64,000 bases of DNA from contig JBAIZL010000002.1 of assembly GCA_036971475.1 (NCBI GenBank), positions 167,238,714 to 167,302,713 on the forward strand. Direction: 5' to 3'. Below are positions 50,880 to 63,778 of the stretch, one piece after another (position 1 is the first letter of the stretch; each line of letters starts with the position of its first letter). The stretch is from Prosapia bicincta. Lineage: Eukaryota > Arthropoda > Insecta > Hemiptera > Cercopidae. A program made the position numbers and the translations under genes. A model generated the notes under the pieces. It was given only the letters and a program-made list of their open reading frames with translations, did no database searches and was not told where the DNA came from.

Positions 50880-51270
50880 AAAGCTTGAGCCATTGCTTTT
50901 CGTTCTAACTATAGCTTTTCATATTAAAGAAATTTACACGTGTGTATCTTCCTAATTTTTGCTGTTTTCTAAGCTAATGTGCCCACTTTAGTCTTTGCCT
51001 GCCATTAGATATTGAAATTTTGGAATCTAGATTTTGTGGCCTGTTGCCTCGTATTCTTTCTGCAGTTTTCTTATTATATAACTCAAACCGTGCTTGTTTT
51101 ACGCTACCACGATCTGATCATCAGCGAAGGAGTGTGTAAACGGCTCATCTTCTCCCACCCACATTCCAACATTTTGGCACTTTCTAATACATTTTTCTAA
51201 AGATCTGTCCAGAGTGAAACAGTGGCCGTACCTTACACCCGTTGTAGATTGGTATGATGTCAATTCGTTA
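50880..51270 (-). pseudogene. LINE reverse transcriptase fragment (5' side of the split copy)
   Basis: The minus strand reads NELTSYQSTTGVRYGHCFTL, then LEKCIRKCQNVGMWVGEDEP and FTHSFADDQIVVA with LSYIIRKLQKEYEATG. The catalytic motif is FADD, the common Y/F-A-D-D. Continuation (about 50,985-50,880) includes KTQYLMAGKD in a shifted frame. The small plus-strand frame at 51,012-51,200 is a shadow. Together with 49,740-50,161 it forms one LINE copy interrupted by the MITE. Confidence 0.75.
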
Positions 51271-53089
51271 TCTCTCTTGATCTTGTCTTATTGGTAACGG
51301 TTTGAAAGGTATGTTTCATTAAATTGTTTTCTATTTATTGAAGGTATTATAGCCTCATTTCCACAATTAAATCTTTTATGTACCACTTTGTAGATTTATG
51401 GCTTCTTCGAAGTACGTGTGTACAATGTTCATTCACTAGATGAAACCTAAGTAGTGTTTTCAGTTGGCACTAGGGAAATACCAGTCACTTTAGGTGATAA
51501 ACCTATTTAAAAATTCAAATTTGCTTGTAATAAAAAGTATTTGCTAGACTTTATACATTTTTATTATTTTATTTTAAACATATTTTAGTAATAAGATCTT
51601 TATTGCCATTTATTTTAAAAATATTTTCTCCATTCATCTATAAAATTTGTTAATGTCAAATTTCTTTTCCTACATTTTATCTATTTGTTACCTAAAACCA
51701 TAAATGATATTCAAGCCGATTAAATTTCGTGGGTAGATAAATAAAACATTAGTACCCATAATGTGAAGCATGTATAAAGATGAATTGACATCCCGTATCA
51801 CAAAACTAATACAGTAAGTTTTGTGACAATAATTCTCAAGTGAGATTTAAATCTGAAGAGAAATATCTTCACTTTATTATTGTGAGCTATAGGATTCCAA
51901 GGTGAAAACAAAACGAAAAGCAAATAAATTGTTTCAACCAATTACTTTGTGTAAGTCAGAAAGTTTGGTCGAATATTTTTTTGACATATATTGGGAGAAA
52001 ACACTTTGATATATATTCGTGGTGCTTGGAATTGAACAGAATAAAACTTGGAGCACGTTTTAGATTCAATACTGCCTTCACAAAAGAACATTTTGCCACT
52101 TACTTGTCACAAAATATTCAATTTCTTTCCGGATATTAAATTCCTTTTGTATTTACAAGATGTGGTCCTTCTGTGAAATTATTGTGACCAAAAGGTACAA
52201 TATGATGAAGGTACAGTATAAAATGATTTGATAATATAAATTAAAAATAATATTACATTATACTTTGTATAATCTATATTTTAATTAAAACTCGTCTACT
52301 TGGAAGCAATAATTTTATGGGCATTAATAATTTGGTTTCAAAAACATACTTTTACTTCTGGAAAATAACTATCTTGTTTCAGAATATGTGTCATCGAAAG
52401 ATGGGTAAGATGAAATTTGCGTACGCCAGGAATATTGCGAAAGATGCGTACAGGATCAGGTTTTGACAGATGACGAGGATAAGCTATAAAGTCAGACCAT
52501 TTTGACAGACTAAAAACGGGTACAACGTTTAGACAAACACGGACCTTTTAAAATTATTGAGCTACATAAATGAGTTTACCTCTGAGCTAAACATAGGTTT
52601 CGCTTAGTTTCTTGGAACTGGAGATCCTTTAAAACTTTATCTATTATTCCTCATTTCGATCACACTTTTCCAGGCTTTGGACTGGCAAAATGATAGAGAT
52701 AGCTTTTTAAAATCAGCTTGTAGCCTCAGTCTATTTTTTTTTGAATTTTTATTTTAAAAAAGTTGTTTGTTTTAGTGAATTTTATTATTTATTCTATTTT
52801 ACAACTTGGCCAATTAGATTTTTCCATCTGATGTGTTGGGCACAATCTAATCCATTTTATGTATGTAGGAAAGATATCATAAACAAGATATTAGTCTCCA
52901 GTTTCTAGGTATGTTTGTAATATTTTGATTAAATCTTTCATCCGCCCTAATATTCTTTTATCCTTTGTTTTTCTTTTCTTAGTTTCTAAGTGTAACTCTA
53001 GTTTCGCCTGCATTAAAATCGAAATTTCACCGTCTTTTGATTAAGTCTTTTACGATTAAATTGAATTTGTTATTTCGACAGTTATAATC
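51271..53089. other. gene-less AT-rich stretch
   Basis: No supported gene on either strand. Confidence 0.5.
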
Positions 53090-53353
53090 AAAGTGACCAT
53101 TAACAAAGTGGGATTATCACCACGTCAGTTAAATGCAAAGTTACCATTAACCGACTGGAATTATCACCACGTCAGTTGAATGCAAAGTGACCATTGACAA
53201 AGTGGAATTATCACCTCGTCAGTTAGAAGTAAAGTGGCCATTGACAAACTGGAATTATCACCTCGTCATTTAAAAGCAAAGCGACCATTGACAAAGTGGA
53301 GTTATCACCACGTCAGTTAAAAGCAAAGTGACCACCGACAAAGTGGAAACACT
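53090..53353 (+). repeat. 47-bp minisatellite, five full copies plus part
   Basis: The unit starts AAAGTGACCATTGACAAAGT and contains GGAATTATCACCACGTCAGT. Copies begin about every 47 bases from 53,090, with 5-15 percent differences between units; the last breaks off after AAAGTGGAAACAC. Confidence 0.93.
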
Positions 53354-53860
<507 letters not shown>

Positions 53861-54293
53861 TTTTCAATTCTGATTTCGTGTATTCACTTATCACTTACAC
53901 ATTCATGTAGCCTAACTAAACGAGAGATATTCTTGGTATATTTGCAAATCGACTTTCGAGATTATTAATTACGTGTTCCTATCTACTTATTTTGAGACTT
54001 AGAATACGCTCGGTAAATGAAAATACGTAATTACAATTCTCGAGAGTTGTACACTATTAAGATTCTTGTTTAAGAAGTTTAAAGTGTGCGTGTAATATAT
54101 ATATACATATGTAGGTTACTTCTAGTAGAGCTTTTTTTCTCTTTTTTGTTTGACAAATATCATTTTTGCTCGAAATATTTCAATAGTGTGATAAACGTTT
54201 TATATGTGTCTATTTATTTATTTACAAGAGATTGCAGTTTTGGACTATTATAGTAAGTCTATCAGTCTCCTATCTAGTCCAAAATTTCCTATA

Positions 54294-54295
<2 letters not shown>

Positions 54296-54340
<45 letters not shown>
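54296..54340. repeat. (TA)n microsatellite
   Basis: About 44 bases directly abutting the left arm of the palindrome that follows. Confidence 0.93.
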
Positions 54341-54344
<4 letters not shown>

Positions 54345-54346
<2 letters not shown>

Positions 54347-54586
54347 TAAATTTAAAATATTTCAAAAACAAGAATACTTTCAATGAATATATTTATTCAA
54401 AGCTTTTCGAAGATAAAATAATACCAGCATCTTCAGGAAAATAATTATCTAATAAAATTAGACATTTAAAAGATTTTATTAGATAATTATTTTCCTGAAG
54501 ATGCTCGTACTATTTTATGGGTGAAAAGCTTTGAATAAATATATTCATGAAAAGTATTCTTGTTTTTGAAATAGTTTTAATTTATT
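54345..54586. repeat. 114-bp-arm palindrome with opposed hammerhead-like motifs
   Basis: Arms 54,345-54,458 and 54,473-54,586 are equal in length and nearly perfect inverse complements across a 14-base spacer. The forward arm carries TTTCCTGAAGATGCTCGTAC, GTGAAAAGCTTTGAATAAAT (54,491-54,540). The core is CTGAAGA in place of CTGATGA, and helix II has decayed. A related, partly deleted unit lies within the hAT element at 62,486-62,660, where similarity continues past the arm into AACTATATTACAAGAAAATA. Confidence 0.85.
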
Positions 54587-54840
54587 AACTATATTACAAG
54601 AAAATATATCACCATATTTAATATTTTAATTACGTTCAAATGAACGTATGTGAAGCTTTTGAAATTTATAAACATAATATTGATAACAAATTGATAGATG
54701 AACAAATTCAAATACGTTCTAAATTCCATACTATATCCATGTATATAATGTTGTGGCAGCAGTGGATAGGTTTGGTAATATTGTAATAGATTTGGCAAGT
54801 GTTTAATGCTTTATCTAGTAACTTCATATTTGTTAGACAG

Positions 54841-56209
<1,369 letters not shown>

Positions 56210-56460
56210 TACGCTATCAAGACTGATAACGGGCATCTGGTAGCAAACTGGAAAGCAAGGGCGAAGTGAAAATACTGTGCAAAATATCTAAAACGTCAAC
56301 ATAAGGACTTGAGAATTGTCATCACAAATTTTTTCTACAAAAGGCACACACTATCCATAGGTTTCACTATCCAGAGAACGTATAGCAGACAATACAAAAC
56401 TTAATAGCATCCTACTATTGCATTACAAAATCTCTAGCTAATAGAATAATAAAATCTGTT
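56210..56460 (+). pseudogene. Penelope-like reverse transcriptase remnant
   Basis: In two frames the plus strand gives GHLVANWKARAK, KYLKRQHKDLRIVITNFFYK, RHTLS, then RFHYPENV, QTIQNLIASYYCITKSLANR and IIKSVVKS. This fits the end of the Penelope-like RT, where a conserved LSxxxFHxxNI...IxxxLxxNxYPxxLIxxII pattern precedes the linker to GIY-YIG. It contains a stop (TAG) after ENV and at least one frameshift. No GIY-YIG part follows. Confidence 0.6.
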
Positions 56461-57352
56461 GTGAAGTCAGAAAATTAGCTAGATTAAAAGGATCCCAAGA
56501 AGCTGAAAAATTGAATATGTAAACTATTTTTTTTACATAATTTGTTTATAGATTTTTTCTTTTTTCAAAATAATACTAAACACAGTAATTTTCACACATA
56601 AATAGTAGAAACATTTATGCTAAAGTGATATATGCCAATACTTTTATATATTTGTTTGTAAAGTGATATATTTATGTTTATTTGGTATTTTAACATGAAT
56701 CATATGTTTTTAATGTGTAATTTTCAAACCACAAAAAACATAATTGTAAAAGAAACAAACAGCTAAAGACTAGGCCCTGAATACGTAATTACGTTCACAT
56801 TAATTCAGAAATACACTTATTTGAAAAAAAAGAAAAATATAATTGTAAATTTCCCTGAAAAACTGAAATAAAACAACAAAAAATATTTTTTAAATTGTAT
56901 GTAATATGAGTTCCTACAGTTCTTGTTTTTCTTCATATTGAAATAAGAGAACAGGTAGCCTACTTAAAACTTACTTGTAAGATTAAAATATTATCTAATT
57001 GATATTAATATATGCAATAATGTTGGTATGTTTCTAATTTTGCAATAATAAATATTTTATTTCAAACTCAAAATAAATAAAAAATATGTAGAGCTATAAC
57101 TTAAAAAAAATTTAAAGTATATGAATGACCATACGTAGTGGTGTATTATACGTTTATTAGCAGAACCTTAAAAGCCTACATTCGTTACGTAATTTACACG
57201 TAACAACCCGATTAAACTAGAATGCCTAAGGTTGAGGATTCTAATAAGATACTATTATTTTAGTTACGAACATCTCTTTACATAGATGTAACGTAATAAC
57301 CAGTATCACAATGGTATAAAGGGAAGTGGTTTAGTGACGGTACAAGCTATAA

Positions 57353-57408
<56 letters not shown>

Positions 57409-58052
57409 CAGGAATTTAAAACGATATTGTAAATTAGATGATATATTTTTAAATTTGTCCAAATTATACCACACTATGTTGATTCTAATTTAGTAATATA
57501 ATACGAGTTATGTAGTTAATATATAGGACTAATTTAGAAAAAAATCAATATCAGTAATGAATATCGTTAATGATAGATTCTTACTCACATTTAAATAGTT
57601 TATTTTTAAATAGTTTCTATTTGTAAATCAACATTTAATAAAATAACAATTTGGTCGAGTATATCCAAATGATTTATCTGCAATACTCTACAAGTTTGAT
57701 TGGTACTTCACGCAAAGTATTGTTATTTATTATGTGTTACTGAAGATAAATTTTGAGATGTTTTTTTCGAAAACCTATTGTGCTTCGAACCACTGTGTTC
57801 TAGTTTTCTGATGCCTTTTCATATAGGTTCAGTATGTATTGACGAAATGCACGGTTGTAGTTAGCCGAGGTCTTCCAGCTTATTTATAAACACACAACAT
57901 TGTTTTCTGGCCTCCTGAGTTTACATGAAAAAAAACCAGGCATTATTACCTGACTTGTTAACCTTGTAAAGGAAAATTATTACCTATTCAAATGCATTGT
58001 TGTAAATCTCACGGATTATCACAATTATCGTGTCAGAACACTAATCAACAAG
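56461..58052. other. upstream region of the SDR gene
   Basis: AT-rich, with an (AT)n tract at about 57,358-57,406. The 5' UTR of the HSD17B8-like gene must lie just before 58,053, but no TATA box or initiator stands out, so I cannot place the transcription start. Confidence 0.5.
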
Positions 58053-58083
58053 ATGGTGGAAGGAAAGGTAGCTTTAGTGACAG
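58053..58083 (+). CDS. HSD17B8: SDR exon 1
   Basis: Codes MVEGKVALVT plus the first base of Gly-11; donor GTAAAA at 58,084. The exon ends inside the nucleotide-binding TGxxxGxG motif. Confidence 0.85.
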
Positions 58084-61000
58084 GTAAAATAAATACTCTA
58101 ACAGCTTTTATATAAACAGATTGAAATACAGTTATTTAGTTTATAAAACGTTTAGAATTTTTGTCAGTTCTAGGTGATTTTATATTCATTTGCATTCCTT
58201 AAGGAAGAACTAATTTAATTGTCAAGTTAGCAGGACTCTAACTACGTATTTGGCAACTCCACAGAAACAAATTCTAATTTCTGAGTATCGATGTCGTTAA
58301 ATACGTAAATAAACTTTTAAAAATACTGATTTACAAATCATTCAAAAATATATATATACATATTAAGGAAGTGAAGTATGAATTCATTCATGACAAAATA
58401 TATTACAAAATCACGGAAACATCCATCATTTTAGGTGATGTCTAAGGCTAAAATACGACTTATAAGTGAGAAAATTTTTTTCATTCAGTTTATTGTTTAC
58501 AACTTGTATATTACGGTTGGGAAAATATTCATATTTACATCCTTAATTTCGAATACAAACTATCAACTGCCAAAATATTTTAAAAATTAAACAAAAAATT
58601 AAATTAATAAGTATAAAACTCTAATGTAATTGAATGAACCTAATAATATGTAACACTATAAAACTCTAAGAAAATGTATTTACATAAATTATATTATAAG
58701 AATAAAGGAAATATTCTAATTAAAATAAATTATCAATAGCTGAAGTAAACGTTCAAGTTCGAAAATTGTTTAGTTTTGCAATAAATATTTAGTATAATCT
58801 AATTAGATAGTGCCACTCATATTGAAATTTATTCACTGTTCTTTATATGTTACAAAAATATTTTTTAAAATATCCTAGAATTAAATATATACATAACTCA
58901 CTTGAGTTATACAAGTTTTAAATAACGTGGCATTGCTAAGCAAATTCCTAAACAGTGCATAAAAGTCAAAACCATATATATTTATACGCATAAAAAAAAC
59001 ACTTGAAATGACAAAAACGTGTTGTTTTTATTTCCAGAACTAAGTTTTCTCGAAATTAGATACTACTGGAATATTTTTACGAAATAATGAACAACAAAGT
59101 GTAAAGTTGTCTTTTCAGTGTTGCATTTATGGAGATTCAAAAGTTAACATGTACGATATATTTTTATTATCAGGCGGAGGACGAGGAATGGGACAGGCAA
59201 CCTGTCAGACACTGGCAAAGGCAGGCGCAAAGGTCATAGTGACAGACATAGATAGCGTATCAGCTGAAGCAACTCTAAAAACATTACAAGGTAAAACTTA
59301 TGTTGATGACCAGTTACCAATAGGTAAACACTTTAAATGAAAAGCATTGTTCTTTAGGCATAAAATGATTTGTTCACCAGTATATAAGGATAACATGATT
59401 TTATTATAAAAGTTATTACAATTAAATATTTAAATATTAGAAATTATGTATACTGATCAGATAAAACCATTTTTTATAAATATTTTAATTGGTGATATGG
59501 ATCAGCAATGTAGTAATGTACATATCTTGTGATGAGTTTAAAATACAATTTTGAAATAAATGTATTTCGCTACTTTGAAAAATGCAACTATTAAATTTCA
59601 AAAAATGTGATCGCTGAAAACATAGAATGGTTAGGTTTTTTATTTAATTGAATAACATTACTGTAATGAAATACCGTATGTACCTCAATGAAATTTGCTT
59701 TTTGTATATTATAGAATAATTAAAAACGAAAAAAAATAATAAAATTGTAAAATAATAATCTTAAATATGTTTTGGTTTTTTTTTGTAAATATAATGCAAA
59801 TGTGGTTTTATAGAAAAATTTATAGCTAGGCTTAATACAAAACACTAAAATAAATTTATAAAGTTTTTAAAAGCAAAATTGGGTTAATTTTATATTACAG
59901 TTAAGTTCAACCACTATGATTGTCATGCAGTTAAATAATAAACTATATTTATGAGGTTAAGTATTATAGTGTTATAATGGCTTATTATTTTAGGAAGGGA
60001 CAAAAACAAGTTGTATAAAATATATAACGGGGACAAACTATGCCGTAGAAAACTAGGAACTGTTAAATTTAGGTACACAAAATAAAATAAAAAAAGAAGT
60101 TAAGAATGATTAAAGCTAAAAAAATACCGAAATATTGATATATTATTAATATTTATTTACAGTTTAGATAAAAATGCATTGTGTAAAAGTATGTAAAAAG
60201 TATCTATTATTCCTAAATGGGCCCTAGATGTAAATCTATTTAAGATATGGTAATTTAAAACAACTTTCTTTTTGATAAAGATATAAAGAGGAAAATTTAC
60301 TTAGAAGAGAGATACGTTAAAAAACAAAGAATGCCCACATATCCTATAAATATTTTAAAATATTTACAAAGGCAGCATGAGGTTTCGAGCACTGATTTTG
60401 TAACATGATATCTTGTGTAATTTTACGAGTTGAAAAATTGATTGTACAATAACACACTATTCTTACAAAGCATTTGCCCTCTATTACAAAAGTAATATGC
60501 AGCTCTCTAGTTATACAAGTTTAGGATATTCGATAAATATATTATTTATGAAATATTGTGAATGAAATCCTGCCGTGTAGCGTTTTATAATTTGGCTTCT
60601 ATCAATTTTCTTACGTATATTTCAACTTCATATAATGTATTTAAAATGTGTGTTCCTGATTTGACGTTTGCGTATCTTTTCGTTTTACAATGCAAACTTA
60701 CTTTAATATATCTCCCATTAATATACATTTAAATTTCTATTGTAATCAATAGATAACCACTTTGAATAAAAACCCATCCTATATTATCGAAAATTCACTT
60801 GTATCGAAGAAGCAGGCCTAAATAGGCAAATGATATGTAAACAATGATATCAGTGTTTATGAGAATAAATTACTGTACAGGTGTTGTTTTCCGTATTGGA
60901 GGTAAAGAGGGAACCTATTGTTTGTTTCTCAATAATAAAACATAGTATTTTTTTTACAAAGCCTAATCGTGCAAACATAGCACTTGTTCTAACAAAGATA

Positions 61001-62269
61001 GTATGATCGATTGTGTGTTTCATAACTAAAGTACATGTAATCCGTGTAAAATGGCTCTACCGTTACTTCTTTCTTAATTTTAAAAACTAAGTAATAATTC
61101 ATAGTAAATAATTATGATTCCCCTTATTTTGAATCGTGGATTTTTCTGACCTACTGCTTCCAATTTATAAAGATAAGAAATAGTCTCTTATTATCTATTT
61201 ATAATAATAAATATTTTTATTTTTTAGGTACTGGGCACTGCAGCTATCGATTAGATGTTTCGAGTGAGGAAAGTGTTGACAATATTTTTAAATCCATTAT
61301 AAGAATATATAACATGCCTCCGACGATCATCGTAAACTGTGCAGGAATTATAAACAGGAGCCCTCACTATTTAGACGAAACTGTGACTTCAATGCAACAG
61401 CTTTTTGATGTCAATTATAAAGTAAATTTTAATCCTATATTACTAATTTTAAGAGTGGTTATGACTAACACAACATATCTATACACACACAGATACACAA
61501 CACAAACACATGCACGCACTGAGAATATGCGAATATCCTATTCTCAAAGGGAATTCCTTGAACATCTAATTAATACAAATTAAAAATGAAATATAAAATA
61601 AGGTTATGATAGCTTTAAGATATAACACCTGTTCTGGCTTGTAAAAGAATTGTGACGAATTGATTATTTTAAAAACAATTAACAACGTAAGACAATAAAT
61701 TCTATCACAATTAATATTTTTTTAGAGAAAAATTATGTTAGAAGTAAAATGAAGAGGGATTCGGGATCAGGGTCCCATAGATGTATGAAAAAGAAATATT
61801 GACTGAGAACCATTTACAACAAATAATAGCATATCATTTCAGAAACTATATATTAAAACATGATTAATAATTTTAAATTAATTTTTTGAAATTGTTAATT
61901 GTTAAATGAAACCGAATGCCACTGTTAATTGAAACGTTATTTATATAATAAAACCTAAACATATATCCAGTTGAATCGGAATATTATGTATCGATATAAA
62001 TAACGATTATCTCACAGTTTTTTTGGTAAATATGGTCGTAAAGCACATCTCCAAATCACCCATTTTCTTATTTGGCTAAAAACAAAAGTTAGGTCTGATG
62101 AAATAGCCTACATTAGGTGGTATCCTGAAGGCCATGTGCGAATTATGTTTATTGTTCAGTTTTAGGTATCGATCAATTTTATGCACGTTTGGACACAGGT
62201 GAACTTACAATAGGTGCTGTGAGTGTCGCTTTCGGGTTCTATACATTGCAACACACACACTCTCTCTCA

Positions 62270-62312
<43 letters not shown>

Positions 62313-62323
62313 ACACACACGCA

Positions 62324-62355
<32 letters not shown>

Positions 62356-63778
62356 TACTAACAGTTACAATCAAATATGTTCCAAATAAGAAACACCCAT
62401 TTATGTATCCTTTTACAGAAACAATGAAATATGTATAGTCTACATCAGTGGTTCCCAACCTTTTTCAATTTGCGACCCACCTATCTTTTACGACATCAGC
62501 ATCTTTAGGAATTATAATTATTTCAGGAAAAGAATTATTTTTCGTGAAGATGCTGGTCTGTTTTATCGGCGAAAAGCTTTGAATAATATTTGTTTCAAAA
62601 TATTCCTAATTTTGAAATACTTTTAATTCATTAACTATATTACAAGAAAATATATCAACATCACGTAAAGCGCTGTTTCCAAATATTACAAAAATCATTT
62701 ATTTAAATATATAAACTTTCCTATTGGAACTTCGGATGTTTAGTGCTGAAAATGATTTCGGAAGGAATCCAATTTCATCATGCCAAATTGTGTAAGTTCC
62801 AATAGAAAAGTTTGTATATTTGAATCAGTAATGTGTGTGTGGGGGGGGGGGGAGGGGCGTATTTGAAGATACGAGTTGGTTATTGATTAATATTTGTGTT
62901 CTGGTTTAAAAAAATTGCGAATATTGCATAATTTAGGCACATGCACTATGTAGTAAAGAACTATGTTATTTTTTAAAGAACAGTTATATTTTTGTAATAC
63001 ACGTAAAAAACGGTTTAATGCTCTCTAACAAGTTTGTTCCTACGTGATGGTAAGACTACAAATATAAAGTACACAAAGACCACTTTCATTTTTAAGGCAT
63101 ACAATTCATACAGCTTTATTATGAATACAGTTAAGAAAACTGTCATCACAATAGACCAATATGTAAAATTGTTGTTATTGACTAATACAAAAAAAAAAAT
63201 TGTTGATAATTTTGGGACTATTTTGATTGAACTAATACGACAATGTCAGACTTTAATGAAGAGGTTTTTCTTGTTAAGTCACTTTCAACATCGAGTTGAT
63301 TTCTGTTTTCGTATTAGGAAAACAAAACGTAAAAATTACATTCACATAAATACGTAATGTTAAGTACCATCAGAATTTTCAATGCATTTACGGATGTTGT
63401 TGCATATTTTGTAGGATTTTCTAATCTTTTCTGATGATTTATTTTTCGGTTCCTGACAGTTTTAGGATCGAGTCACGACACATACGAATTCTGCGATCAA
63501 CCGGTTGGGAACCGCTGGTGTACATCATTTGCTAGTATTATTACATTAGTTTGAACGTATAATTTAAAAATTATAGAAAGAAATACTTTCTTTATATTTT
63601 AGGGCACTTTTATGGTTACACAAAGAGCATGCAAGGAATTATTAAAATACAAACTCCAGGGATCAATTGTAAATGTAGCTAGTATTGCAGCCCTAGGGAT
63701 TCCTTCGTATGTGTGTTACGCTAGCACTAAGGCAGCTGTAGTGTGTTTCACGAAGAGTGTTGGAAAAGAAATGGCCCA
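58053..63778 (+). CDS. HSD17B8: HSD17B8-like short-chain dehydrogenase/reductase, 5' four exons
   Basis: Predicted NAD(P)-dependent reductase. In animals HSD17B8 is the alpha subunit of mitochondrial 3-ketoacyl-ACP reductase (with CBR4) and also oxidises 17-beta-hydroxysteroids. Exons: 58,053-58,083, 59,174-59,290, 61,228-61,421 and 63,603-63,778, giving 172 codons plus two bases of a family length near 260; later exons are outside the window. All introns are GT/AG and the frame is kept across every junction. Seen: cofactor motif TGGGRGMG (residues 10-17), an Asp-rich strand end VTDID that favours NAD, NCAGI (the NNAG motif, as SCAG in human HSD17B8), the catalytic Asn in FDVNYKGTF, catalytic Ser in VNVASIAALG and YASTK (Tyr and Lys). 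The start fits AACAAGATGG. PPTIIVNCAGI favours HSD17B8 over CBR4 or bacterial FabG; orthology is still inference. No disabling mutation seen. Confidence 0.88.
58084..59173 (+). other. SDR intron 1
   Basis: AT-rich intron of 1,090 bases; no embedded gene or recognised element. Confidence 0.75.
59174..59290 (+). CDS. HSD17B8: SDR exon 2
   Basis: Acceptor TTATTATCAG, donor GTAAAA at 59,291. It completes GGGRGMGQATCQTLAKAGAK and codes VIVTDID and the helix after it. The ATG-started open frame at 59,107 is intron read-through. Confidence 0.88.
59291..61227 (+). other. SDR intron 2
   Basis: AT-rich intron of 1,937 bases; no embedded gene or recognised element. Confidence 0.75.
61228..61421 (+). 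CDS. HSD17B8: SDR exon 3
   Basis: Acceptor TTTTTTAG, donor GTAAAT at 61,422. Codes the strand with LDVSSEESV (cofactor Asp), PPTIIVNCAGI and LFDVNYK with the catalytic Asn. Confidence 0.9.
62252..62357. repeat. (CA)n microsatellite in SDR intron 3
   Basis: About 100 bases of CA with a few T and G interruptions. The Thr-His frames across it are artefacts. Confidence 0.95.
62446..63517. mobile_element. non-autonomous hAT element in SDR intron 3
   Basis: The left end CAGTGGTTCCCAACC and the right end, read in reverse, CAGCGGTTCCCAACC differ at one position and match the hAT (Charlie/Tip100-like) terminal pattern. An 8-bp target duplication with one mismatch flanks them: GTCTACAT at 62,438-62,445 and GTGTACAT at 63,518-63,525. 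Inside are a hammerhead-like Penelope unit remnant (62,486-62,660), a hairpin with 26-base arms around 62,700-62,822, and a G-run at 62,841-62,852. A 107-codon frame at 63,034-63,357 has no hAT transposase motif. It lies within a GT/AG intron, so splicing of the gene need not be affected. Confidence 0.85.
62486..62660 (+). repeat. Penelope-like unit remnant inside the hAT element
   Basis: Shares GGCGAAAAGCTTTGAATAAT and AACTATATTACAAGAAAATA with the unit at 54,489-54,612. CAGCATCTTTAGGAAT at 62,497 is the inverted partner of the GAAGATGCTG at 62,546. The palindrome is partly deleted. Confidence 0.65.
63603..63778 (+). CDS. HSD17B8: SDR exon 4
   Basis: Acceptor ATATTTTAG, donor GTAAGT at 63,779. 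Codes GTFMVTQRACKELLKY, GSIVNVASIAALG (catalytic Ser) and SYVCYASTKAAVV (catalytic Tyr/Lys), ending in KEMA plus two bases of the next codon. Confidence 0.9.

Noticed and set aside
59107..59340. An ATG-started frame containing SDR exon 2
   Set aside because: The first residues come from intron 1. The acceptor at 59,172-59,173 and the frame from exon 1 explain the family N-terminus better.
61314..61583. An ATG-started frame containing part of SDR exon 3
   Set aside because: The Met is internal (NMPPTIIVNCAG), and the end reads through the donor into the intron.
63034..63357. 107-codon frame inside the hAT element
   Set aside because: Lysine- and isoleucine-rich with no BED, RNase H-fold or dimerisation motif of hAT transposases; likely chance.
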